Assembly: GCF_965657105.1 (NCBI RefSeq)
Contig: NZ_CBFHNB010000028.1
Coordinates: 1 to 24,895, forward strand
DNA length: 24,895 nt
Origin: Puniceispirillum sp965657105
Lineage (GTDB): Bacteria; Pseudomonadota; Alphaproteobacteria; Puniceispirillales; Puniceispirillaceae
Reading direction: 5' to 3'
Below the pieces are notes generated by a model. The model made no database searches, was not told where the DNA came from, and was given only the letters and a program-made list of their open reading frames with translations. Shown here one piece after another: positions 7,937-14,900 of this stretch. The first letter of the stretch is position 1. Every line of letters starts with the position of its first letter. Both the position numbers and the translations under genes were made by a program.

Positions 7937-8504
7937 TCATCGCTGTTTCTGCCGCGATATCTTCGGCGCTTGGCAAAGCGGCTGGTGCATCTGCTTGCTG
8001 ACGAAGCCAGGCGATCATATTCGCACGATCACTAGGTTTCTTCAGGCCTACAAAATTCATCTTGGTGCCAGGCATATAGACTTTTGGTTTCGCCAGAAAG
8101 GCGTTAAGCGAAGCATAATCCCACGCCCCGCCAAAACCTGCCATGGCCGCTGAATAGCCAAAGCCATCAGCAGCGCCTTTTGCGGCATTAACAATATTCC
8201 ACAATGCCGGGCCGACCTTGGCCGCGCCACCCGCGTTAAACACGTGGCACGCTGTGCATTTCTTCGACAGCTTTTCACCCGCGGCAATATCAGCATCTGC
8301 CAGCATCGCCATAATTGGCTCAGGCCCCTTATCAACAGGCGCGGCATCAGCCACAGCTGATGTTTCCGGTACCTCAATCTTATAGGCATTTTCAGCAAGA
8401 TCGCTATGCGGCACCATAACGTCTGCCAGCTTGACACCTGCCAGCATCAACAAGCCTGCCATAAGAAAACCAGCAAAAAGTTTGTTAAATCCCAATTCGT
8501 CCAT
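7920..8504 (-). CDS. cycM: Membrane-anchored cytochrome c (CycM/c552 type)
   Basis: 194 residues. An N-terminal uncleaved anchor spans about 8-28, followed by an acidic/proline linker and one class I cytochrome c domain. The heme site is C83-T-A-C86-H87 and the distal ligand is probably M149 in M-P-G-T-K-M-N-F. The protein would carry electrons from the bc1 complex to a terminal oxidase on the periplasmic side. I chose the ATG at 8504 (M-D-E-L-G-F-N-K) because CycM proteins usually begin this way and GGGAAG lies just upstream; an in-frame ATG at 8531 adds nine residues. It overlaps hisN by 17 bp downstream and is divergent from kdsB. Confidence 0.9.
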   Translation of the reverse strand: MDELGFNKLFAGFLMAGLLMLAGVKLADVMVPHSDLAENAYKIEVPETSAVADAAPVDKGPEPIMAMLADADIAAGEKLSKKCTACHVFNAGGAAKVGPALWNIVNAAKGAADGFGYSAAMAGFGGAWDYASLNAFLAKPKVYMPGTKMNFVGLKKPSDRANMIAWLRQQADAPAALPSAEDIAAETAMNGTDS

Positions 8505-8538
8505 TGAACTTCCCGAAGCCGGGCTCCTCATAATTCAC

Positions 8539-8544
8539 ATTGTA
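8539..8544 (-). promoter_or_regulatory. Possible -10 box for cycM
   Basis: Read on the minus strand this is TACAAT, a five-of-six match to the -10 consensus, about 35 bases upstream of the chosen cycM start. The best -35 candidates at standard spacing are poor, so the call is weak. Confidence 0.25.
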
Positions 8545-8692
8545 GCCAATCGGCACTACGACAAAATACACGCACGGCACCAAACGCTCGCAGGATAAAT
8601 ACCGAAATTATTGTCGTCTCTCAACCCCAACATCACTGATTTGGATTATTTACTTTGCGAAAACCACAAATATGTGATGAATTGCCACAATC

Positions 8693-9430
8693 ATGGCAAA
8701 AAAGAACGCAAAAATCATCATTATTCCCGCGCGCATGTCAGCTAGCCGCTTGCCAGGCAAACCACTGGCTGAAATCGCCGGAAAACCTATGATTCAGCAT
8801 GTCTGGGAACGCGCAATAGAGGCTGATATCGCCCCTGTCTATGTTGCGACAGATGATCGCGGTATCGTCGATATCATCACATCGGCGGGCGGTCAGGCTG
8901 TTATGACACGCACAGATCATCCATCTGGCTCGGATCGGGTCTATGAAGCGGTTGAATTGATCGATCCGGATCGGCATATCAACCATATTTTGAACTTGCA
9001 AGGTGACTTGCCCGAATTATCCCCTGAAATTCCCGCGTTGCTGGCTGATTGTCTTGATATGACAGGGGCTGATCTAGCCACGCTGGTAACCAAAGCCAGC
9101 GCCGAAGAAGCCAACCGTCCGCAGGTCGTAAAAGCTGTGGTCAGTTGGCAGGATAACGGGTTTGGCAATGCGCTCTATTTCAGCCGCGCCGCCATCCCGA
9201 CTGGGGCAGATACGCTATATCATCATATTGGCGTCTATGGCTGGACGCGTGCGGCCTTGGCTCGCTTTGTTTCCTTACCGCCATCGCCACTTGAACAAGC
9301 CGAAAAACTCGAACAGCTTCGCGCTTTAGAGGCGGGCATGCGCATAGCTACCGGTTACATTGACATTGCGCCAGGTGGAATCGATACTGCAGACGATTTG
9401 GAGCGTGCGCGCCAGCGCATGTCACAATAG
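8693..9430 (+). CDS. kdsB: 3-deoxy-manno-octulosonate cytidylyltransferase (CMP-Kdo synthetase)
   Basis: 245 residues, the usual KdsB length. It activates Kdo with CTP to give CMP-Kdo, the donor for the inner core of lipopolysaccharide, in the cytosol. The N-terminal nucleotide-binding motif I-I-P-A-R-M-S-A-S-R-L-P-G-K-P-L is diagnostic. It is followed by Y-V-A-T-D-D, H-P-S-G-S-D-R and N-L-Q-G-D-L-P-E, the last carrying the metal-binding aspartate. The ATG at 8693 lacks an obvious ribosome site. pheA follows closely in the same direction, and cycM is divergent 188 bp away, as in many alphaproteobacteria. Its presence implies that the organism makes a Kdo-containing lipopolysaccharide, in keeping with the lipid A-type cluster at the left edge. 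Confidence 0.95.
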   Translation: MAKKNAKIIIIPARMSASRLPGKPLAEIAGKPMIQHVWERAIEADIAPVYVATDDRGIVDIITSAGGQAVMTRTDHPSGSDRVYEAVELIDPDRHINHILNLQGDLPELSPEIPALLADCLDMTGADLATLVTKASAEEANRPQVVKAVVSWQDNGFGNALYFSRAAIPTGADTLYHHIGVYGWTRAALARFVSLPPSPLEQAEKLEQLRALEAGMRIATGYIDIAPGGIDTADDLERARQRMSQ

Positions 9431-9468
9431 GCACTTCGCCTTTTCAACCATCAACTATGAGGTACATT

Positions 9469-10380
9469 GTGAGTGATAGCCCAACGCAAATAGCTGACAA
9501 AAAAGTCGCCTTCCAAGGCGTTCCTGGTGCCTATTCGCATATGTCTTGTCGTGCTGTCATGCCTGATGTCGAGGCCGTGCCCTATCCCTCTTTTGAAGAT
9601 ATGCTGGCTGCTGTCCAAAACGGTGACGCTGACTGGGCGATGGTGCCGGTTGAAAATTCAATCGCCGGGCGGGTGGCTGATATTCATCATCTGCTGCCCG
9701 GATCAGGTCTGTTCATCACAGGCGAGCATTTTCAGCGGGTCAACCATCACCTTCTTGCGCCCCGCGGTGCCACGCTTGAAGACCTTGTCGAAGTGCATAG
9801 TCATGCACAGGGGCTGGCGCAATGCCGCGAACGTCTGCACAAGCTGGGTCTAACACCGATCATGCATAGCGATACGGCGGGTGCCGCCAAGGATGTTGCG
9901 GCGCGCGGCGACAAGCATATTGGTGCCATTGCCTCTCGGCTTGCTGGCGAAATATATGATCTTGATGTGTTGATTGAGTCAGCCGAAGATGCCGAACATA
10001 ACACCACCCGCTTCTTGATTATGGCACGTGAAGCTGTAACACCTACCCGGTCGGAAATATCATCCGATATGGCCCCAGATACAGCTATAATCACGACTAT
10101 GGTATTTAGCCTCCGTTCGGTTCCAGCAGCGCTATATAAGGCGCTTGGTGGATTTGCCACCAACGGCATTAATCTGACTAAACTTGAATCCTATATCCGT
10201 CCCGGATTTCACGAATCGGCTCAATTCTATATGGATGTTGATGGGCATATTGACGATCCGGCCATGCAGAATGCGATGGAAGAATTGCATTTCTATTGCC
10301 AGAAAGACGCGGTGCATGTGCTTGGCACCTATCCAGCCAGCCGTCTGCGTGGCCGCGATATGGATGCGCCGCCTCTTTAA
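9469..10380 (+). CDS. pheA: Prephenate dehydratase (monofunctional, with ACT domain)
   Basis: 303 residues. It converts prephenate to phenylpyruvate for phenylalanine synthesis, in the cytosol. The catalytic half begins V-A-F-Q-G-V-P-G-A-Y-S-H, contains V-P-V-E-N-S-I-A-G and ends with the T-R-F motif in H-N-T-T-R-F-L. The C-terminal ACT domain, for phenylalanine feedback, includes L-T-K-L-E-S-Y-I-R-P. No chorismate mutase domain is present. I prefer the GTG at 9469, which has TGAGGT five bases upstream; the in-frame ATG at 9457 has no ribosome site and would add four residues. kdsB ends 38 bases upstream. Confidence 0.93.
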   Translation: MSDSPTQIADKKVAFQGVPGAYSHMSCRAVMPDVEAVPYPSFEDMLAAVQNGDADWAMVPVENSIAGRVADIHHLLPGSGLFITGEHFQRVNHHLLAPRGATLEDLVEVHSHAQGLAQCRERLHKLGLTPIMHSDTAGAAKDVAARGDKHIGAIASRLAGEIYDLDVLIESAEDAEHNTTRFLIMAREAVTPTRSEISSDMAPDTAIITTMVFSLRSVPAALYKALGGFATNGINLTKLESYIRPGFHESAQFYMDVDGHIDDPAMQNAMEELHFYCQKDAVHVLGTYPASRLRGRDMDAPPL

Positions 10381-10404
10381 GCGTCACCGCTTACTATAAA
10401 AGGC

Positions 10405-10435
10405 TTGTCGATTCCGTTGGATTAGCTCATATATA
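10405..10435 (+). promoter_or_regulatory. Probable ffs promoter
   Basis: TTGTCG at 10405-10410 and TATATA at 10430-10435 are separated by 19 bp. The -10 box ends six bases before 10442, the first base of the SRP RNA basal stem, which is where initiation would be expected. The spacer is longer than optimal; an overlapping ATATAT at 10429 gives 18 bp. Confidence 0.45.
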
Positions 10436-10441
10436 TCAGCA

Positions 10442-10531
10442 GGAAGGCTGGGTGGACGTTACCCCCGCCAATCCGGTCAGGTCCGAGAGGAAGCAGCCGC
10501 AGTGGGACGTTTACGGGTCGTCCAGTCTTCC
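10442..10531 (+). ncRNA. ffs: Signal recognition particle RNA (4.5S type)
   Basis: The conserved apical domain is clear: GGTCAGGTCC, a four-base loop, then GGAAGCAGCC (10475-10498). The ends pair: GGAAGGCTGG at 10442-10451 matches CCAGTCTTCC at 10522-10531 over ten consecutive pairs with one G-U. This gives a 90-nt hairpin without an Alu domain, the usual small Gram-negative form. It binds Ffh and directs nascent membrane proteins to FtsY. The loop reads GAGA where GGAA is common. The ends are set by the stem and may be a few bases longer. ffs directly upstream of dnaX is a widespread arrangement. Confidence 0.9.
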
Positions 10532-10543
10532 GCTTTCACCAGA

Positions 10544-10601
10544 TATTTATGCCCCAATATATTTATCCCCAAAATATTTATCCCTCAAATATTTATGTTT
10601 T
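10544..10601. repeat. Four copies of a 15-bp AT-rich repeat (TATTTATGCCCC-like)
   Basis: Copies start at 10544 (TATTTATGCCCC), 10560 (TATTTATCCCC), 10575 (TATTTATCCCTC) and 10590 (TATTTATGTTTT), with a period of 15-16 bp. They lie downstream of ffs and about 105 bp before dnaX. Two more units of the same family occur between engB and argB. The remainder of the spacer up to dnaX (10602-10705) shows no gene. Confidence 0.75.
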
Positions 10602-10705
10602 GTTAAAAATGATGCCGTCATCCTCTTGGGCATTCGCCTTCTTCGGGGTAACATGTATCCTCAACAGCGTAACTTAGGTACTGAGCAAGAGGTAATGTCA
10701 GTAAC

Positions 10706-12583
10706 ATGAACGAAACGGCCACTACAGCCTACCGTGTTCTGGCACGCAAATACCGTCCTGAGACGTTTTCGGCGTTGATCGGACAGGATGCGCTGGTACG
10801 CACCCTCGGCAATGCTTTATCGCTTGGTCGTCTGGCGCATGCCTTTGTCCTGACTGGTGTGCGCGGCGTTGGCAAAACCTCGACCGCCCGCCTGCTTGCC
10901 AAAGGTCTGAACTGTATTGGGTCTGATGGAAAGGGCGATGCGACGCTAGAGCCATGCGGCATTTGCGAGCCTTGCACAGCGATTGCCGCCGGTCGCCATG
11001 TTGATGTTCTGGAAATTGATGCTGCCAGCCATACCGGCGTTGATGATGCCCGTGACATCATCGAAGCGGTTAATTACCGGCCCGTATCGGCACGTTTCAA
11101 AATCTATATCATCGACGAAGTCCATATGATGTCCAAAAGCGCCTTCAACGCGCTTCTCAAAACACTGGAAGAGCCGCCCGACGCGGTGAAATTCATTTTT
11201 GCCACAACCGAAATCCGCAAAGTGCCAGTGACAATTCTGTCACGCTGTCAGCGTTATGATCTGCGACGTGTGCCTGCGACTTTGCTGGCCTCTCACCTAG
11301 AGATGATCTGCGGCAAGGAAGACATTAAAGTCGAAGCTGGTGCGCTAGCCGCTATTGCCAGCGCTGCCGAAGGGTCGGTGCGTGACGCGCTGTCTTTGCT
11401 GGATCAAGCCGCCGCGATGACGGCTGATACCTTATCCGCCGAAACGGTTTCCGACATGCTAGGCCGACCCGGACGTGCCGAGGCTTTGGCCTTGTTAAAA
11501 TCGGTGTTGGCAAATGACGTGGCCAGCGCGCTAGCGTCCTTTAACGATATCTATCAGCGTGGTGCCGAGCCTGAAATGCTGATCGCTGATTTGCTTGATA
11601 TCGTGCATAGTGCCAGCCTATGCGCAACCGGCGGTTCCAGCGCCACATTGATCGAGGGCGAACGTGAACCTATCGAAGACCTTGCTACGCTTGGTATCGC
11701 CAAACTAGGACGGGCATGGCAAATTCTACTCAAAGGCCATGGTGAATTGAATGCCGCCCCAAACCCTGCCACGGCTTGTGAAATGCTATTGATACGTCTG
11801 GCACATGCCGCGCAGATGCCAAGCCCTGATGAAATTCTCCGCGCGTTGCCCGAGGCCACAGCCGGTAGTCCGGCGACAATAACCGCCGCATCATCAAGCC
11901 CCTCTGCCAGCCCCTCTGCCAGCCCCTCTGCCAGTGCCTCGTCCACATCAACAGACATGCCAGCACCCGCATCAACAGCCGCGCCAACCACCACCATTAT
12001 GTCCGCCAGCCCATCAGGCACCCCATCTGGCTCCCCATCTGGATCTATGTCAGCTACGCCATTAACCAATGCGGCCATCCAACAACAACCTGACCATCAA
12101 ACGGCACCAGCTCCGAATAGCGATACCGAAGCCGCGCCTGATCGCTTGGCAGCAGACGACACGCCGCAACTAAACACGCTTGCCGATATTGCCGCTTTGG
12201 CCGAGGATAAAGGCGAAATGCTTTTGGCCGCGTTAATACGCAATCATGTGCGGCTTGTAGCGCTACAACCCGGATTATTGGAAATCGCCTTGTCAGGCAA
12301 GCCACCAGAAAAATTCCTTGGTGATCTTGCCCAGCATTTACGGCATTGGACTGGTGCACGCTGGCTGGTGTCTTTATCTGACGAACCTGCTGGCAAAACC
12401 CTTGCTGAAACCAAGGCTGATGCCGCGGCAGAACGCCTTGATACGATCGCCAAAACACCACTTGTGGCCAAAATTATATCTGTATTTCCTGGCGCAACAA
12501 TCGAAGATATCAGCGCTATAGATGCGCCTGTCACTGATCCGGACAAAGACACCGACGCCTATGATGAAGAGGATGCTGACTGA
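10706..12583 (+). CDS. dnaX: DNA polymerase III tau subunit (clamp-loader ATPase)
   Basis: 625 residues. The ATPase core is in order: Walker A G-V-R-G-V-G-K-T at 51-58, a zinc site from C70, C84, C87 and C90, Walker B with I-I-D-E-V-H at 135-140, sensor 1 with T-T-E (167-169) and the S-R-C arginine finger at 179-181, then G-S-V-R-D-A-L-S-L-L-D-Q. It loads the sliding clamp and ties together the replicative polymerases. A Ser/Pro/Ala/Thr-rich linker (about 390-460) is built from 12-bp DNA repeats, and a tau-type C-terminal domain follows. No A-AAA-AAG slippery site for a shorter gamma form is seen. The start is an ATG at 10706 with AGAGG about 13 bases upstream, a long spacing. ybaB overlaps its stop. 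Confidence 0.95.
   Translation: MNETATTAYRVLARKYRPETFSALIGQDALVRTLGNALSLGRLAHAFVLTGVRGVGKTSTARLLAKGLNCIGSDGKGDATLEPCGICEPCTAIAAGRHVDVLEIDAASHTGVDDARDIIEAVNYRPVSARFKIYIIDEVHMMSKSAFNALLKTLEEPPDAVKFIFATTEIRKVPVTILSRCQRYDLRRVPATLLASHLEMICGKEDIKVEAGALAAIASAAEGSVRDALSLLDQAAAMTADTLSAETVSDMLGRPGRAEALALLKSVLANDVASALASFNDIYQRGAEPEMLIADLLDIVHSASLCATGGSSATLIEGEREPIEDLATLGIAKLGRAWQILLKGHGELNAAPNPATACEMLLIRLAHAAQMPSPDEILRALPEATAGSPATITAASSSPSASPSASPSASASSTSTDMPAPASTAAPTTTIMSASPSGTPSGSPSGSMSATPLTNAAIQQQPDHQTAPAPNSDTEAAPDRLAADDTPQLNTLADIAALAEDKGEMLLAALIRNHVRLVALQPGLLEIALSGKPPEKFLGDLAQHLRHWTGARWLVSLSDEPAGKTLAETKADAAAERLDTIAKTPLVAKIISVFPGATIEDISAIDAPVTDPDKDTDAYDEEDAD
11897..11932 (+). repeat. Three perfect 12-bp tandem repeats in the dnaX linker
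   Basis: AGCCCCTCTGCC occurs three times in direct succession (11897, 11909, 11921), encoding S-P-S-A units. A second array of CCCATCTGGCTC-like units near 12008-12045 encodes S-G-x-P units. Both are in frame, so a change in copy number would only lengthen or shorten the flexible linker. Confidence 0.85.
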
Positions 12584-12906
12584 TGCGCAATATGATGGGC
12601 ATGATGAAAAAGGCACAGGAAGTCCAGAGCCGTATTCAGGCCTTGCAGGATGAAATGGCCAGCGCCCGGTTTTCGGCCAGCGTTGCCAGCGATGCGGTCA
12701 CGGTCACAGTCAATGGCAAAGGCCAGCTTCAAGCCGTAAAGATCGCCCCTGACGCCCTTGCCACTAATGACAGCGGCATGCTCGAGGATCTTATTCTACT
12801 GGCCAGTAATCGGGCATGTGAAGATGCCAATACGGCGATGAAAGCGCAGATGGCCGACATAACCGGCGGATTGGACTTGCCACCTGGCATGAATCTGCCC
12901 TTTTGA
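12583..12906 (+). CDS. ybaB: YbaB/EbfC nucleoid-associated protein
   Basis: 107 residues of the small YbaB/EbfC family, which forms dimers that bind and bridge DNA. It begins M-R-N-M-M-G-M-M-K-K-A-Q-E-V-Q, the typical start. It then has V-T-V-T-V-N-G-K-G-Q-L in the beta-sheet and ends with a Gly/Pro-rich L-D-L-P-P-G-M-N-L-P-F tail. Its ATG overlaps the dnaX TGA (TGATG), indicating coupled translation. The dnaX-ybaB-recR order is conserved across many bacteria and supports the identity. Confidence 0.95.
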   Translation: MRNMMGMMKKAQEVQSRIQALQDEMASARFSASVASDAVTVTVNGKGQLQAVKIAPDALATNDSGMLEDLILLASNRACEDANTAMKAQMADITGGLDLPPGMNLPF

Positions 12907-12956
12907 GTGCCAACGCTTTTGATTGCCAACTACGCCCTATATGTGCACTGACTAGG

Positions 12957-12962
12957 TATAAT
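12957..12962 (+). promoter_or_regulatory. Consensus -10 box just upstream of recR
   Basis: A perfect TATAAT lies only nine bases before the recR ATG, so a transcript from it would begin at or next to the start codon and be leaderless. No -35 match is found 16-18 bp upstream (GCCCTA region), so this may be chance. Confidence 0.25.
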
Positions 12963-12970
12963 GATCTGAC

Positions 12971-13564
12971 ATGGATTCATCTCTTGAAAATCTGATTCGG
13001 CGTCTTGGTCGGCTTCCCGGTCTGGGGCCTCGTTCGGCGCGACGGGCGGTGCTGTTCCTGTTGAAAAACCGTGACCGCCTGATGTTGCCACTCGCGCAGG
13101 AATTACACGATATCGCCCGCACTGTGCGTCCCTGTGTTGATTGCGGCAATCTTGATACAGCCGATCTGTGCCAGATCTGCAAGGATGACCGGCGCGATAA
13201 AAGCCGTATCTGTGTTGTTGAGGATGTTGGCGATCTTTGGGCCATGGAACGTGCGGCGGTATTTCGGGGTCGCTATCATGTTCTTGGGGGCACGTTGAGC
13301 GCGCTTGACGGGCGCGGCCCTGACGATTTGGCTATCGATAGATTGCTCCGCCGGGCACAGGCTGGCGAGGTTGTTGAGATTATTCTGGCGCTATCGGCAA
13401 CGGTCGATGGCCAGACAACAGCGCATTATATTGCCGAAAAGCTAGCACCATATAATCTTGATGTGACACGGCTTGCGCATGGTGTGCCAGTTGGCGGTGA
13501 ACTTGATTATCTGGATGATGGCACCTTGGCGCAAGCCCTCAAAGCCCGCGCCAAAATGAACTAG
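12971..13564 (+). CDS. recR: Recombination mediator protein RecR
   Basis: 197 residues, close to the usual 200. It works with RecO (and RecF) to load RecA on single-stranded gaps. The N-terminal helix-hairpin-helix (L-P-G-L-G-P-R-S-A-R-R at 15-25) is followed by a four-cysteine zinc site (C55, C58, C67, C70) and a TOPRIM domain starting I-C-V-V-E-D. The C-terminal R-L-A-H-G-V-P-V-G-G-E-L-D-Y-L-D motif is diagnostic. No good ribosome site precedes the ATG; ybaB ends 64 bases upstream. It converges on rmuC, with ten bases between stops. Confidence 0.95.
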   Translation: MDSSLENLIRRLGRLPGLGPRSARRAVLFLLKNRDRLMLPLAQELHDIARTVRPCVDCGNLDTADLCQICKDDRRDKSRICVVEDVGDLWAMERAAVFRGRYHVLGGTLSALDGRGPDDLAIDRLLRRAQAGEVVEIILALSATVDGQTTAHYIAEKLAPYNLDVTRLAHGVPVGGELDYLDDGTLAQALKARAKMN

Positions 13565-13580
13565 CTAAAACGAACTAGCC
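13553..13580. repeat. 14-bp tandem duplication spanning the recR and rmuC stops
   Basis: AAAATGAACTAGCT (13553-13566) is followed at once by AAAACGAACTAGCC (13567-13580), 12 of 14 bases identical. The first copy supplies the recR TAG on the plus strand. The second copy supplies the rmuC TAG on the minus strand, because CTAG is palindromic. Confidence 0.6.
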
Positions 13581-14654
13581 AAGCAGATCGCCGGATGATT
13601 TTTCTGGCGGCATATCGTCAACGGCTTTTGCATCGATCACTTCGATCTCGGCAATTTTATCACCACGCGAAGTGATTTTGCGGGTCGATGTTTGAATATC
13701 GGCAATATCTTTTTCGGCTTGCGAAAAATGCGATGCCAGCTTAGCCACCCGGTCATCAAGCCGTCGCACATCCTGCATCATTATATCGACCTGCGTCTGG
13801 ATCAGACCTGCCGCTTCATGCATCCGTGCATCGCGCAGAATCGCCCGCACCGTATGCAGAATCAGCATCAGATTATCTGGCCCTGCCATATAGACATGTT
13901 TGCGCCGGCTTTCGTCAACCAGACGTGGCAGTTGAATATTGATTTCGGCATAGACCGATTCTGACGGCAGAAACAGGATCGCGCTTTCGGCTGTTTCCCC
14001 TGGCACTATATATTTATCGGCAATGTCATTAATATGTTTTTTGACATCAGCTTCCAGCCCACGGCGCGCCATATCACGGCTTGGCTCATCAGCGGCATCG
14101 ACCAGCCGTCGATAGCTTTCCAGCGGAAATTTAGAATCGATACAGATCGCACCTGGTGGGTTTGGCAAGGCAAGCAGGCAATCAACGCGCTTGCCGTTAC
14201 CCAATGTCGCCTGAAAGTCATAGGCACTATCTGGCAAGGCATCACGCACCAGATTTTCCAGCTGCACTTCGCCAAAACTGCCGCGAGCCTGCTTGTTTGA
14301 CAGAATGTTCTGCAACTGCGTGACCTGCCCACTTAGCGCTGAAATGTGGGCATTGGCTTCGCTTATAACGACGAGCTTTTCCGCCATACCATTGAGCTGT
14401 TTATTTGTCCGTTCATTCTGATCGCGTAAGGATTGCTCCAGCCTTGTGCCAAGGCGGCCTTCAGTTTCAGACATTTGCGAGGCAATGATGCGTTGCAATT
14501 CAGCCGACTGGTTGGACAGCTGTGATAGCTGACCGCGCAATTCGGCCATCCCATCATCTGATTGCGATGATGCTTTGTGCCGTGACATGCTGACAAACAC
14601 CACCACAGCTATGATTGCGATAACGCCAAACAGGATCATTTCAAGCGCTGACAT
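13575..14654 (-). CDS. rmuC: DNA recombination protein RmuC
   Basis: 359 residues. A single N-terminal membrane span (about 5-22) is followed by a long predicted coiled coil (about 35-115, rich in Q, S, E and L). Then comes the RmuC nuclease-like domain with R-G-S-F-G-E-V-Q-L-E, V-D-C-L-L-A-L-P, C-I-D-S-K-F-P-L-E and A-I-L-F-L-P-S-E. E. coli RmuC limits inversions at short inverted repeats; its biochemistry is poorly known. The D-S-K and E-V-Q-L-E residues match a PD-(D/E)xK-like core, which is inference. The ATG at 14654 has GAAGAGG about seven bases upstream. It is divergent from def by 246 bp. Confidence 0.92.
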   Translation of the reverse strand: MSALEMILFGVIAIIAVVVFVSMSRHKASSQSDDGMAELRGQLSQLSNQSAELQRIIASQMSETEGRLGTRLEQSLRDQNERTNKQLNGMAEKLVVISEANAHISALSGQVTQLQNILSNKQARGSFGEVQLENLVRDALPDSAYDFQATLGNGKRVDCLLALPNPPGAICIDSKFPLESYRRLVDAADEPSRDMARRGLEADVKKHINDIADKYIVPGETAESAILFLPSESVYAEINIQLPRLVDESRRKHVYMAGPDNLMLILHTVRAILRDARMHEAAGLIQTQVDIMMQDVRRLDDRVAKLASHFSQAEKDIADIQTSTRKITSRGDKIAEIEVIDAKAVDDMPPEKSSGDLLG

Positions 14655-14803
14655 TTACTGACCTCTTCATTAGTCATTTGCCCCGATGGGATATTTCAAG
14701 TCGGGATATTCAACCTGTCTCTTGATAGACTGTAACAGGGAAAAGCGCCATAACTCTATTGAACCATCCTCCAATCTAGCTACATTTAAGGCAAAGTCTT
14801 CGT

Positions 14804-14840
14804 CGTCAAACTTGACGCGCTACGCCCCTTATTCTAATGC
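14804..14840 (+). promoter_or_regulatory. Candidate promoter and operator for def-fmt-truA
   Basis: TTGACG at 14812-14817 is a five-of-six -35 box; 17 bp later is TAATGC (14835-14840), a poor -10. The -35 box is the right arm of a perfect palindrome, CGTCAA-AC-TTGACG (14804-14817), so a dimeric repressor there would block polymerase. The rest of the 14655-14900 spacer shows no gene. Confidence 0.4.
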
Positions 14841-14900
14841 AGGGGATATATTATTGCCCAATCAATTAGGCCAGATCAATTTCGAAGGACAGTCACTATC

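Noticed and set aside
10544..10601. Replication origin with DnaA boxes
   Set aside because: Only one unit comes within one base of TTATCCACA, the others diverge, and no dnaA, hemE or parAB gene is in view. GC skew over the full chromosome would be needed to revive it.
10296..10709. A 137-codon frame running across the end of pheA, ffs and the 15-bp repeats
   Set aside because: It crosses a clear structural RNA and a repeat array, and its product has no family features.
10706..12583. Programmed frameshift giving a gamma form of DnaX
   Set aside because: No A-AAA-AAG type heptamer with a following hairpin was found by eye; the only A-run (near 12309) is short and lacks the pattern.
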